Origin: Bidens hawaiensis
Taxonomy: Eukaryota > Streptophyta > Magnoliopsida > Asterales > Asteraceae
Assembly: GCA_021521415.1 (NCBI GenBank)
Contig: JAIQDT010003863.1
Span: forward strand, 229,749 to 293,748
DNA length: 64,000 nucleotides
Direction: 5' to 3'
Shown piece after piece: positions 45,785 to 59,027 of the stretch. Numbering within the stretch: position 1 is the stretch's first letter; every line of letters starts with the position of its first letter. Below the pieces are notes generated by a model that did not search any database, was not told the origin of the DNA, and worked only from the letters and a program-made list of their open reading frames with translations. The position numbers were made by a program, and so were the translations under genes.

Positions 45785-46128
45785 GTACTAAGTAGGGTCT
45801 GAGGTGGGTAAGTTGTAGACAGCCTTACCTCTACCCTTTAGGAATAGAGAGGCTGCTTCCGGTGAGACCTCCGGCTCGATAGTAGTTTTGCATCAAGCCT
45901 TTGATATAAGACACATAACACACAACCATCGGAACACCGCCAATTGGTGCATGTACCCTTGTCTTTGATATCAACGCCACCACATGATGCCTGATTAACC
46001 TTCCGCCACTTTTAGCGTTATTTTCACGAGATTAGTAAAATAACGTCAAAATTAGTGCAATTTCACTTTTGCCCACCCGAGGGTTCACACATATATACAT
46101 TATATGCCACACACTGCAAGCATGACAA
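45736..46128 (-). mobile_element. SINE, about 393 bp, with ATG-repeat tail
   Basis: A perfect 15-bp target duplication CATTGGTGTAAGGTT flanks it (45721-45735 and 46129-46143). On the minus strand it ends in an (ATG)n tail (45736-45784). Just before the tail it contains the plant SINE text GAGCCGGAGGTCTC, GGAAGCAGCCTCTCTA, GGGTAGAGGTAAGGCTG and CCACCTCAGACCC. No protein is encoded. I know this 3' region from plant SINEs, but the 5' half is unfamiliar and may be a second module. Confidence 0.82.
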
Positions 46129-47357
46129 CATTGGTGTAAGGTTGATTTTGCTATATTTGTAGGTATACTACAATGTTGTTCTTGGGCGTTAGCCTCTTGC
46201 TGGCCCTTCTTGGTTAAAAAAATTTAACATTCAAAATGAAAAAAATCAAATATGTCTTTCATGCCTAATTCCCAAATATCATATATAAGACTTATTTGCC
46301 TTCTACTATATAATGTAAATAGCGTTGCATATACACACCAAGCTATTCGTTTTATAAATTTTTGTGTGGATTTATCTTCAAACTACTTTGCATCCAAAAA
46401 TAAGTAATCAGTTCTGAACTGAAGCTTTAATATGCATATATGAACTCAAACTTCAGGCACTATACCATTAACTGAATCGTCCATAACTAAACTAATTGTT
46501 GGGGAATTTCGGATTTGTAAGTTGTATTATCTAAGGGTTGTGTAGGACTTTCAAATCGAAACTATTTGATGGTTCTTCAAATAAATCAACCGGATGAGAT
46601 CAAGAACGAGTTTGTGATTTTTTTAGAGTGAGACCTTTAACCGGAGAATAAGATAGTTCAACCAAATGAACAGAATTATTGATATACATATTAGGCTTTG
46701 GTAACTATCTTGGCCAGTTATCGTTTTGATTTTTAAATATTAAAAAATCAACCCATATTTTGACTAAGCTAGGGGCGTGCCCATTGCACCATGCTACCAT
46801 CCCCACCCCACCCCACCCCACCCCACCTTGAACCAATATTGGACCCAGAAAATTTTTTTATGGGGGCGAAAAAATTTAGAGAGCCGATTGTTCATCGTAT
46901 AATGGCAAACAACTTTGAGGTCGAGTTAGGTCATACAATAAAAAAAAACAATATCCCTACATTACTATGTAAAATTTTATATTATTTGAAACATATTTAG
47001 TATTCATTACAATATGTTTTCGGTTTTTTATTTTGTTTTTATTGGCTTTTGGTTTCGTTTTAATTAGGTTATTTAGTTTTTAGTTTCCTTTCAAATTGTT
47101 CAATTTAAAATTAAGATTTGTTATTTTTTTTTCTGTTTTATAAGTTTCATTTCAATTAATTCGGTTTAAAATTAAAAAAATTGGTTTCTTTTAGTTAACT
47201 AGTGTTCTAATTCTCATTTATTTTAATATTATTCTTTGTTATGTTGTCTTTCTTGTTAAATAAACAACTTAAATGATCTTAATAAACTCACGTTTAATTT
47301 TAATCAACATTTAATAAGAAGTCATAATTATGTTAAAATTCTAAAATACCTATTGAT

Positions 47358-47543
47358 TGTTGTAAAACAAGCCTAATAGCCAAATATGTGAGAAAGAGAT
47401 GTAGGGAGAAAGATGGAGATTTCATTAATATGGTGTGTATTACAATAAGATACAATGATATGTATATATAGGAAAAGATAACTTGGAGAATAAGCCTAAT
47501 CTATATTAGGTATTGATAACCATAATAATATATATTTATAACA
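47358..47543 (-). repeat. Copia 3' LTR (left)
   Basis: 186 bp. On the plus strand it starts TGTTGTAAAACAAGCC and ends TTTATAACA. Confidence 0.9.
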
Positions 47544-50500
47544 CTCCCCCTTGGTTATCAACTCAATACGCTTGGACATGCTGCCTCATTAAAAACCTTG
47601 TTAGGAAAACCCAGTGGGACAAAACCATAGCTAAGGGAAAAAGAGTGCAGCGCGTATTGTCTCCCCCTGATTTATATATCCTTTAAAATGGTAAATATCG
47701 ATCTTATGTGAAAGTTACCCAAAACTTTTGTAGTCAATCATTTGCGTCTTCGTCCATTGACATTTGAATCTTTAAGTTGAATAATGTTGTATGATCTTCA
47801 CGTGAAAACTTCTTTTGCTTCATCTAGTAAACACTATGATTCTGTTGTGTTTCTCTGCATCAACAAGACGAACCAAACTTGTTTTGATGGGTTAGTAAAA
47901 TATAAAAACATATATTTCATACCTGAAATACATGTTTTAACCCATTTTGATGTCTCCTAGCAAGACACATGCCGATAAACATAAATAAAGAAAATAATAA
48001 TCATATGTAGCTAACAGTACAACATAATATAATGCATATACGCATTTAATTATAGTATTTTCGAACCAATAATATTTCATATTTAGATAGGAAATTATAA
48101 AGAGTCATTGTGTGACATCCTTTAACGTGCTAAAAGAATTAAATTTGTCCATGGTAAAATGTCTCAACATTTTATAGATCTTTGGCGGATTTATAAACAT
48201 ATAAATATATAATTACACATATACTCGAACTATAAGTCGAGTAATAATCACACATTGTCAAGGTCTTTTAAAAAGAATTATCTCTTTAAAAGCTCATAAT
48301 TTTCTCTCGGTGATATATCGTCATTGTAAACTGTGATTATAATAAACTTTTAAGAGTGAAATTTTGATAAAAATATGGCTAATTATACCCAACTTATCTC
48401 CATCTTTATCAAAATATCTCTTGATTTGTGCGAAGCTCAATTCGAATAGTTTAGTTCATACGTAATAAGCATAAATCTATGCATTTACCAATCCATCATG
48501 GACTTCTTTTCTACTTAACAAATTATGCATACGCATTCACTTTATCAGGATATTTGCTGCATAAACTTGCTCATTAACACATCACTTTGTATCACATATC
48601 AAAATCCATATTGTACAATTTCTTTGTTTATTGAGATATTGTACTCATAAAATGTATTCTCTTCTATGTGTATGCTTATTGAGATATCAACTAATCTTTC
48701 AAGCATTCAATTATCTTAGGAAACTTTTCAGGAGTTCCATTTATGTTCAACATATTCAATAATCGTAAAGTATCAAATATGGCTCTATACACAACAATCA
48801 TTATGTTCTCGAGAACTTACTTTACATGATTTGATCATTCAAATCCTTCATAGATTTTCTTGTAAACTCTCAGTATCAACTGAATAACAATATTTATTGG
48901 ACGCATATCAATTCTCTCTTTATATTACCAGACTTTTTAGTTATTGGAAAGTCATTGCTTCCACCATTGAAGAATGTGTCTCCTCAATCCTCATAATTAA
49001 TCATGGGTCTTTGCAAAAATATTTGTGCCATCAATTTTGCTTTATATCACTTGATGAATTTTCATAACTCATATACAAGACCCGTTTGTATCTAACACAT
49101 TTTACAACTTTAGTTGTACGGACTGCTGGTCCAACAAACTTTCCGTTATTTAGAGAATTCAACTCTGCCCTGTTTGCTTTTTTTCCACTTTGGCCAATCA
49201 TTTTTTTATAGGCAGATTTAGATCTTGATCCTCATCATTATTTCAAGCGCTAATTATATATATAAATAAAATTATAACAACGTCGACTTTATTTCGATTC
49301 CATATATCTTTGTAGACATGATACAATATAATTTATTGAGAGCTCTTTGTTTTCAGGTACCTAAGGTTCTTCAAGAACCATCATGTCTAATATCTTTCAA
49401 GAGACCTTTTACTGCACCTCGACTTGATCATCTTTATTACTTGCTCCAATTTTCGAGGAAATTTAAACTTTGGAACCGATCAATCTACCACGCTACAAGC
49501 GTGCATTAGAATTATTATCAATTTGCGTTTGTCCTTCCGGGACATTTATTAATTGGAGCATTAGCAGTTCGTATAGGTGTCTTAGCTAGACACTCTCTTT
49601 TGGTCAGTGAATCGTCTGGTAATTCATTCGTTGATCTTTATTCATGAATTATCCTTTGAACTTTTAGTTCATATAATTTAGTTTGAGGATAAATGATAAT
49701 TCATTCCAACTAAATTTGTTTTCCAACTGCTTTAAATCTCCCTCTAATGTTGGGAATGTTGATTCACTAAAGTGAAAACTAATGAGCCATAAGCAAATAT
49801 CTCATTAATGGCTCAAAGTATTTAATCATATATAATATTTAATACCGACATATATTCCCAACTTCCTTTGTGTTCTCATCTTTGTGTCTTGTGGTGGATT
49901 AATTTCAGTATATAACACATACGAAATCTTATATGAGAAATATTTGGTTACTGACAAAAAACCAATTGCAATGGGGAGGAAGTATCATAACTTGTTGGCT
50001 TGATGCGAATTAGTTTAAAGACAGTAAAATCATATGTACTCAAATACAAACATGAACCTTTGCTCTCGTGATGATTGCCTTTGCAACAAATTATAGACGT
50101 TGAGTAATCGTCTTTAACAATACAATTTATGTAAGAACATAATCTGTTATGAAGTTCAACACTTATTCCAATGATCATTATTAACTTCGGAATCAAATTC
50201 ATTATTATAATCGAATGTAAATATACCAATCTGGAATAATATGTTTGCTATCTTATTAGCTAAGCAATAGATCATGCAAACATGAAGTTGCGATCTTGAT
50301 AACCATTTAGATGATGCATCGATTTTGAAAATACTAAATGGTATCATATTAGATTCCATAATATTTAGGGATTCACACCCTATTCTATTTAATAAATAGG
50401 TAATTTTCATTGAGAGCAAACTTTGTATGTTTAATCATCATGAAGAATCTCATGGTTTTTCAATATATTTCACATCATTGACTCGGTGTGGTCTAACCGG

Positions 50501-52785
50501 TCATGCCATTAGATAATCATGATTCATAAACTTCAGGTTTATGATCGTATATGTATCATGCTTCTTTAGTACAAGATTGTAAATATGAGTGAACATTGTA
50601 TTATCGTTTCAAACGATCATGTAATTTCACTTTTGTATTTCTAGATTTTGTTCTCATATATGATCAATCTCTTTGCCACATGTGGTGGTCAATCTCATTA
50701 TTAGCATGACCAACATTATAATTTCGATAGCCGATCTCATTATTAATATAATCATTATTACAAATTTTCTATTATGTCCATGATCGCAACAATCAGTGCA
50801 TATTCACATTCACTTCGGGGAATGATATCAAACCAAACACTTTTCATGGTTTATTCATAATTTTCTCGGACATAGATACAAAATCACTTCAAACATTTCA
50901 TACGCTTTAATGATATGCTACTTCAGGAGCATACATCTGACTAATGAATAATTGTCGTTTCTGATTTTTCCTCATAATTAATCTTCTCTTAATCATCTCT
51001 TCATATAACAAGTACTGAGAATTATCGTGCTAATATTTTATAACCTTTGATAATGAGATCTATAGAGAATGACACTTCAGGTGCCATATATAAGCACATC
51101 TCTTTCATGAGAGTAATAATAAAATACAACTTTGGTTAGTTTGATTGTATGCTATCTATATTAATAAGATATAGAATATAAAGCATTCACAAAGCTAAAT
51201 AATAAATATATGACTTTATAACATGATATCATATAAAATGAGTTATAATATAACTCTACAATATAAGAGTTTTCAACACTTACAACTAAATACATATAAT
51301 TTGTGTGCAAACCACCTATATAACAATATAACAAACAACAAAGATATCTTATATGCGCGAATTTTCATTGTAGATTATCATCACAAAATATATCCATATA
51401 GTTCCAACTTTTCAACTTTTTTTTATAATAAATGGTATAAATTCAAATTCTATTGAAAAGAAATCTATTTCTTGAGCTAAGGCTCAAATGAGATTCAATA
51501 GCAAAATTTGTTGAAAACTAGCTGTCATAATGCAAAACCTTAAAAATCATTCATGTTTCTATAAATATTAAATACTTTTTAATGATTATAAAATCAACTA
51601 ATTATCAAGAAAACGTTCTCGTCAGTTTTTGAAAGGAATAGATCTTCATGGACAAACCAATGAGATCTAATAAAATTTTGTGTAATAATTATTTTTTAAT
51701 ATTATTCTTCAATAATAAACATATTGAATCAGTAGTTTAATATATCACAATATTGCTTCCCTAAAAAACCAAAAACAAACAAATGTGTACTATTTATCTA
51801 TCAATAGTTTAATTCTTATCACTTTAATTAATACACTTGTATCAAAGAATTATAGCATCTTAACAAGCTTTTCATTGTCCAATATTCATCTTACACTCAT
51901 AGAAACACATAAAAAGAAATCGCAGCTTATGGTATATTGCGAACAACAATACATAATTCACTTATTTGGATGTTTGATGTATCAGTTCATATTAGAGTCA
52001 ACTAATTGTTCATGCTTATTCAAATTCAACAGAATGTATGTATTAATGTATCTTCTAAAATAATGCCTTATAATATTATACGTCATATCCTAAAATATCA
52101 TAATCAATATTATTTAGAATATATTATATAAACATCTTATTAATTTGTAATCGTAGTATCTGTATGATTGATGATTCATATTATTAGACTCTTTTAACAA
52201 AATCCATAAAGTATGGCATATCTACAACTGTATCTATATTATCAAATCAATCTAATTTGAAACATAAGGATATAGTTTATTCAAATTCCCGCAAGTATAT
52301 AAAATAATATGTTATAAATTATAGAGATTTTTTTTTCTTTTGAGTTCTAACAAACTGTTTAATCAATCTTTTAAGCCATTCATACATAAATAATGAATAA
52401 TATCTATTCGGTGTATTTACAACTATATGTTTTTAAACTATGAGTTAATAAAAAGAATAATTTCAGTAAAGAAACGAATTAAGAGTAAACCTCAAAATAA
52501 AAAAATACTCAGTTTTAACCCATGGTCCGTCTCCGTCCCATAACTTCCTAGAGTTATTTTCATATGCATATATAAAAATTATAGGTGTGTGGCACCACCA
52601 AATCGAGTGCTAGTGCCATCTCTAAAGATAAAGAATCTGAAATAAAATAAGAAACTCAAATATTATAAGGTTAGAGTTAATGTACCTTTGCTTTAGCTTT
52701 AGTGGCAAATCAAAACCGAATGGAGGGTGTAGGAAATTCTTTTGACGTGTGATGCATATTCATTAAGCAACTCGTGCTGATAACG

Positions 52786-52971
52786 TGTTGTAAAACAAGC
52801 CTAATAGCAAAATATGTGAGAAAGAGATATAGGAAGAAAGATGGAGATTTCATTAATATGGTGTGTATTACAATAAGATACAATGATATGTATATATAGG
52901 AAAATATAACTTAGAGAATAAGGCTAATGTATATTAGGTATTGATAATCATAATAATATATATTTATAACA
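52786..52971 (-). repeat. Copia 5' LTR (right)
   Basis: 186 bp with about 4 percent difference from the left LTR, so the insertion is of moderate age. Confidence 0.9.
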
Positions 52972-52976
52972 TTGAT

Positions 52977-55119
52977 AATATTAATTATTTTAAAAATATG
53001 TTACATTTTTAACAAACAAGTCTAACTATATTGAAAATCATTAATGTAATTAATTTCTCATTCATTTTATCACCTCCTATATTAACAAACTTATTTTAAG
53101 CAAACTCAAATTTATATTAAAACTCGTTAATCTTACATTTGTAGGGAAATTATTTGAAAATTTAAGTTATTGGTGTCTAGAATGTTTCATTCTCATTTAT
53201 ATTTTTTTAATTATATGTTACAATTAACATTTTAAGTGGTCAAGAGCAGTTGAATATTCTTAATTATTTTGGTGGGTAAATTAATGTTAAATAAAAGCTA
53301 AATATTAACATATTGTATTTATTGTTTTATATGATATTTTGAGTTAGTGTTTTATTTTTCTAGGAAGACAATTAGATAAATTGTTGGTTGAAGATCCAAT
53401 ATTAAGCTTAAAAACATAGCAAAGTGGCAAGAAACATATAACTATATTGAGCTGCAGTCTGAGAGCGATGTGGTTTATAGGCCAAGCAGGAAGATAGGCA
53501 TGTGCAAAAATAATAAATTTTATGGGTTGACCGGGTAATACGTTAAAATAGCCTTAATCAAGTTGACCATTTACTTTGTTTGATCATTTTTTAAAATTAT
53601 TTTATGAATGATTACCATGCCAACTAAGATCAATAAAACAACATTTTTTTGTAAGCCTTTTATTTGATCTTGACATGGCTTAATATGTTTTAACCCATAT
53701 CATGTTGATAGGACGAAATAGATTTTTGTCCCAACATGTTTTATTTGGTCATGATTAAGTCGAAACACTTTTTTTCAATATTCTTAAAACTTTTTTACAC
53801 ATAATTAACATCAAATATGATTACAAAGTTATTTTGTTTCTTAGCATTGAGTATTGACCATTTTGACACGTTAGAGGTATAACACACACACGAGACCTGT
53901 TGCCACCTATATAATTTTTACATCTCATTCATTTGGTTTTATTTCTACCATTTTTGAGAATAAGTTTAAATGTTGTTTTTAATAATCTTTGAGGCTTAAT
54001 ACTTGCCTAACTATGAGAAAATAACTCAGATCGTGCTTTATTAATGGCTAAAGAATAACAATCATCATTGACAGAATTGTTTGGTTAATGAGTTTATGTT
54101 TTAAAATCCATTCACATCCCCATTCCAGCATACTATTAGTTCATATCCGTAGTTAATGTATTGTTTATTTGATATTTAAATGTATATTTTAAATAACTCT
54201 TACACACATTTCAGTTTGCACAGATCTTGTACTCGAATAATCCGAGATCAAATTTCAAATATTCATTTAATTGTGTTTGTCTGTGTGTGTGTGCGCGCGC
54301 GTGTGTGTTAGTTGATTGCTTAATAAATTGATGCTTTTAATTTGTAGATGGAATTATGACTGAATTAGATTAATTTTCAAAATGCAATGGAGGTGTTCTG
54401 GATACGTCATCCTTGGTTATGTTGAGAGGTTCGATTATGATCTATTAGGTTTTATTTCTGGATTTGAAATTTACTAATGATATCATACTACATGTATTTG
54501 TTTTCTATGTGCAAGCTATGACCGGCCATGCTACAAATAACTGCTTTGTAACAACGTCTCTTCAATGTAATATACAAAATGGAACCAACAGAATATACCA
54601 CCGCAACGCGAAAATGTTGACAAATATGCAATTAATATGGTACCAAACTCAGCCAGCCTAGTCTTCTTTGCGTTTTTAGTTTTACTTGAATTACAACAAC
54701 CAACATTTTCATTGTATTTTTAGTTTACTTGATTAACGACAACTAACGTATTGGTATACCTTTTAAGAAATCATACATACAAATGAAAGAATTTAGGGGA
54801 TTTGGTATGTTATTGAGAATTTAGTTTTGAATAATTATAATGTTCATTTACTATAACTTCCGGCCTTTAAGAAAGATGTGACTTTTATATGTGTTGGCCG
54901 CTACTCAAGCATTTGGTTTCTATGAATTGGTTTTTAAGGAACGACGTGAGGCAATTCAAATTGGTATTTTATAATTACTATGTAACCTCATTTTTTTGTA
55001 AGTTTATGTTTTTCATTACTTCTTTTTGTATGAATACGAATTGCAAACTATTAATCATATTACTGTCTCAAAAAACATATTATCGTTTGAAATTATATAT
55101 GTGTACTTGAGAATTTCTA
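52977..55119. other. AT-rich intergenic, no gene seen
   Basis: A GT/GC microsatellite lies at about 54280-54308. The frames at 54464-54661 and 54889-55110 are unrecognised. Confidence 0.4.
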
Positions 55120-55156
55120 TATTACTGCATGTGTCGTACACGGGTCAATAACCTAG
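55120..55156 (+). mobile_element. Possible Helitron 3' terminus
   Basis: The hairpin GTGTCGTACAC, followed by GGGTCAATAA and terminal CTAG before a T, matches the CTRR-T end with subterminal hairpin of plant Helitrons. No matching TC 5' end or Rep/helicase sequence was found, so the element's extent is unknown. Confidence 0.4.
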
Positions 55157-55319
55157 TTAGTAATAAATTAATAACCAAGGACCTTGAAAGTGTAAGATGT
55201 TATTCTTTCAAATAATATTATAATAATATGATTTCAACTGTTAGATAATAGTCAACATACGTTAAAAAAAAGACATGACAATGATCACAATCTTAATTAT
55301 ATGTGTATATATATATATA

Positions 55320-55701
55320 GGATGAGTTTCATTACAGAACTCTTAAATTATTTAAGAACTTGAAGGAACCCTTGAAAACTAACGATTTTTATAAAAGTTT
55401 TTGTATGTTAACGTTCTTTGAGTGTAGCTTCATCATATTTTATATCTATACTTACGAGTTCAGTTTTGAAAATTAGTTTTTATACATATCTATATTTTGT
55501 TTTACACTTATGTAAATTTGTTTGTACATTAATTTTACACATATGTAAACTTGTGATTAATATATCTAATCAAATTTTTTTATATAATATGATAAAACTA
55601 CTCTTATATAATGTTACTATATAAAAAAAATTTAAAAAATATTTGGTTGTATAGAGTTCCTAGTAGTTCTTAACTTTTTTAGAGTTCTTAAATGATACTA
55701 A

Positions 55702-55712
<11 letters not shown>
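55320..55712. mobile_element. MITE related to the TIN1-intron element
   Basis: The left end GATGAGTTTCATTACAGAAC, then TCTTAAATTATTTAAG, pairs with a right end complementing to GAGTTAGTATCATTTAAGAA. It is flanked by TA-rich DNA (TA microsatellites at about 55310 and 55705-55737), so the target duplication cannot be fixed. Confidence 0.6.
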
Positions 55713-55741
<29 letters not shown>

Positions 55742-57103
55742 CTAGCATCCATTCCTCTCACTATTCATCCATCTTTCATTTATAGCCATACAAAATTTTG
55801 ATCAAACTTATTATTAACCACACATCATTTACCTTTCACATATATCACGAGTAACCAAAAGATATTCACTATTAATAAGATATACAACTTTTTTAGCTTG
55901 GTATGCAAGTCCTTAAAGCATGTTAGTTATGACATTTTGTTATTTATTAAAAGTCATTTCTCAAACTTTTAACAATTTATTAAATGTAAGAATATAGTTT
56001 ATATTTTTGAGCAATTTATTCTATTCATTTTTTACATTTTTTAGTTACTATATTTTTCCACTCTTAACTTTTGTTAATATATATTTTTATGACGGTTTCG
56101 TAACAAACCAAACCGATTACGCCCGAGTTTCCACCGCGGCGTGTCGGCTTAAATCAACCACAAAGAGAGGTTTTGATATTTTTTGTTTTCCGATTAACCA
56201 ATAGAGACGTTAAAGTTCATTTGAGAATCAAGTTCGAGCCGCTGCACGCGCGGGACATTTGACTTGTTCACATCAAATATCAAAAATAAATATTTTTGAA
56301 AATTGCTCCTTCGATAATTGTATCGTCCGTAATTAAACTAACGAATACGTTTGACCAATGAACATATGACGTACGAGTCTTACAATTTAATAAAATACAT
56401 AAAGCTAACATAAGAACCACCATTAGAGAATAGGTGATCCCTAGTCTTTCTACTAAGGAGGTACAAGTACTTAAACATGGTAAATTATAAATGAAAAAGA
56501 CACAACTTTATATACTAAAACATTATAAAAACTGACAGTCATTAATTATAAAAATGATATTCTTTAATATTAAAGATTCAGGAATTATGTTTTATTTCTT
56601 TTTAAAGTTAAAATCAGTTCGAGTTAACCCACTAGACCCTATTTTGGTTGAGTAATACCGCCTTTGGTCAACTCTAAGTAGCCGGATTTACAGAAGTGAG
56701 GGAATGGTGATCGAACAAGGGTGTTCTAGCCGGAGTGAAGAATTTGGGTAGGGTACCGGTTTTAAGTTTTTTTTTTCTAGTTCTTTTAGCTAAAGAATCA
56801 TAGAAATTGTAATAGAAAGATTAATGTTCATTCACTTCGGTTAGGATCTGTTTTTGAGGACGTCCCAAAGTGTTTTGGGTGGCGATCTTACATGGCCCAA
56901 ATTTTAAGTCCCAAAAAAAAATTCTGATATATGATAGACCGCTCATATATTTTAATGCACACCCAAATAAATCAACAATGTGGATTTAGCTCATATGAAT
57001 ATATGATAGACCGCTCGCATTTATTGCATGATATATGCGACAGCCGTGAGCCGTGAGCCGTGAAACTGTAAAACAATGAAAACCATAAAATAGATAAAAA
57101 GAA

Positions 57104-57157
<54 letters not shown>

Positions 57158-57377
57158 TAAATAAAAAAAATTCAATGCACAACAGCCGCTGACTTCTAAC
57201 CTTTGAAAAGTATTATTTTTGACAACAATAAATATGACGTTGACAATTTCCTTTGTAATGTTTTGTTTTGAATGGCGACCATGACAATATCCAGATGACC
57301 AACGAAAAAGATATTGTTTATTATAATTTCTCCGGTCAATCATTTGAATCCCTTAAAAAGCTACACATGTCGCTCAG
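55713..57377. other. Upstream region of the CYP82 copy 2
   Basis: Between 56295 and 56425, and again from about 57020, it matches the upstream region of the intact P450. No gene. Confidence 0.5.
57105..57152. repeat. AAT trinucleotide microsatellite
   Basis: About 15 AAT units, sitting where copy 1 has only a TA-rich stretch near 41950. Confidence 0.95.
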
Positions 57378-57387
57378 CTATATATAC
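57378..57387 (+). promoter_or_regulatory. TATA box of the CYP82 pseudogene
   Basis: CTATATATAC 63 bases before the former start codon, conserved with the intact copy. Confidence 0.65.
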
Positions 57388-58711
57388 TCTGGATTAGGGC
57401 CGCTATTAATTGTATAACACTCGCATAGTTCTCTTTGCATACAGAAGGCATGGAGTTCCATACTATGCTCTCATTTTCAACAGCTTTAACGTCCATTCTT
57501 ATTGTCTTTGTAACAGCTTTCCTGTTGCGCATCTTGAGGGGAAAGCAAGTGAAGACCCCACCGGCACCTCGAGCGAAGGGTGCACTGCCTATAATAGGCC
57601 ACATGCATCACCTAGGTGGATCTAAGATAACACATCATGTTTTAGGTGACATGTCAGAAAAGTATGGTCCTGTCTTTACCATCAAGCTTGGTGTTCACCA
57701 GGCTTTGGTTGTGAGTAGCGGGGCGGTAGCTAAAGAGTGCCTTACCACAAACGACAAGGCCTTTGCAACTCGACCCAAATCAAAGGCAGTAGAGTTCATG
57801 ACCTATAACTATGGCGCGTTCCCCCTTGCTCTCTATGGGGATTACTGGAGACAAGTTCGCAAGATCATTATGCATGAGGTTCTCTCTCATACTAGAGTCG
57901 AGATGCTTGGACATGTTCGAGTTTCAGAACTTAGAGCATCCGCAAAGGATATCTACAAGACGTGGCGTATGAACAAAGACAACGAAGGTTCAGATATGGT
58001 AAAGATGGACATGCAACAATTGTTTGGGAACTTGGTAATTAACCTTCTTATGAGGGTTGTATCGAGGCATAGGCTCCACTACAAGGATGCAGAAGCAGTA
58101 CGATTTCAGAATGTGGTAAAGAAATTCTTTAAGTTATTCACCACATTTGTCGCAGCAGATTTCCTTCCCTTTACGAATGGTTTCGACCTAGGAGGATATG
58201 AGAAAGAAATGAAGATGGTAGGTACTGAAATTGACGATATCGTTGAAGGATGGTTAAGGAGGTGAAAGGAAGAGAGGGAGTCTAGCTCAACACAACAAGA
58301 AGGTGACCAACACTTCATGGATGTGCTGATTTCTACTGTTCAAGATGCCGCTGAAGACGATTTTCCAGGATTTGACCATGATACAGTTATCAAAGCAACA
58401 AGTCTGGTAATTAATTACTTTATCACTGATTTCTTATAAGTTCACGCCATGTAGCTTATAGTCAAATCCAATAACACTAGCTGTAATTTCAAATCTGCAG
58501 GGACTTATAATTGCTGGCTCGGACACCACATATGTGACTTTAACATGGGCTTTCGCCTTGCTACTTAATAACCGACGCGCATTAAAAGCTGTCCAAGATG
58601 AAATTGATAAACATGTTGGACGAGATAGACTGGTGGAGGAGTCAGACTTGAAGAACTTAGTTTACCTCGACGCCGTTATCAAAGAAACAATGTGTTTGCA
58701 CCCAGCCGGAC

Positions 58712-59027
58712 TAATGGAATTGGTACCAGGTATTGAACACTCAGACTCGTTAATTTGGCTAACACCCAAACACGAATATTATTATTGAGAAACTTCACAA
58801 AACTCAATTACCTGATTACTGATACAATCTCTAAACCCCAAAGCACGGGTATTTATAATCTAACATATCACGTTTAGACTACAACTAGGATTGCTAAATA
58901 ATAGGATATAATAATTATACTAATAATTAAATCTAAGCACACTTAATTATCTATAATTATCCACTCCTTAAATCTCGTTACTTAACCTTGCACGCCAAGT
59001 AATGGCCTTTAACCGAAATTCCCAACA
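58712..59027 (-). repeat. Copia 3' LTR (left)
   Basis: 316 bp, highly similar to the right LTR with only a few scattered substitutions and 1-bp indels, so the insertion is young. Confidence 0.92.

Larger units (their letters stand above)
47358..52971 (-). mobile_element. Copia-type LTR retrotransposon, decayed inside
   Basis: A 5614-bp element with target duplication TTGAT (47353-47357 and 52972-52976). The 186-bp LTRs (47358-47543 and 52786-52971) are equal in length and differ at about eight sites. It lies on the minus strand: the polypurine tract CCAAGGGGGAG (complement) abuts the left LTR and a putative primer site CGTTATCAGCACGAG abuts the right one. Next to the left LTR is the widely shared plant Copia 3' text AACCCAGTGGGACAAAACC. 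Coding is badly decayed; weak gag-like minus-strand text (EEMIKRRLIMRKNQKR-like, TCGKEIDH) appears at about 50650-51010. No open frame longer than about 95 codons remains. Confidence 0.85.
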
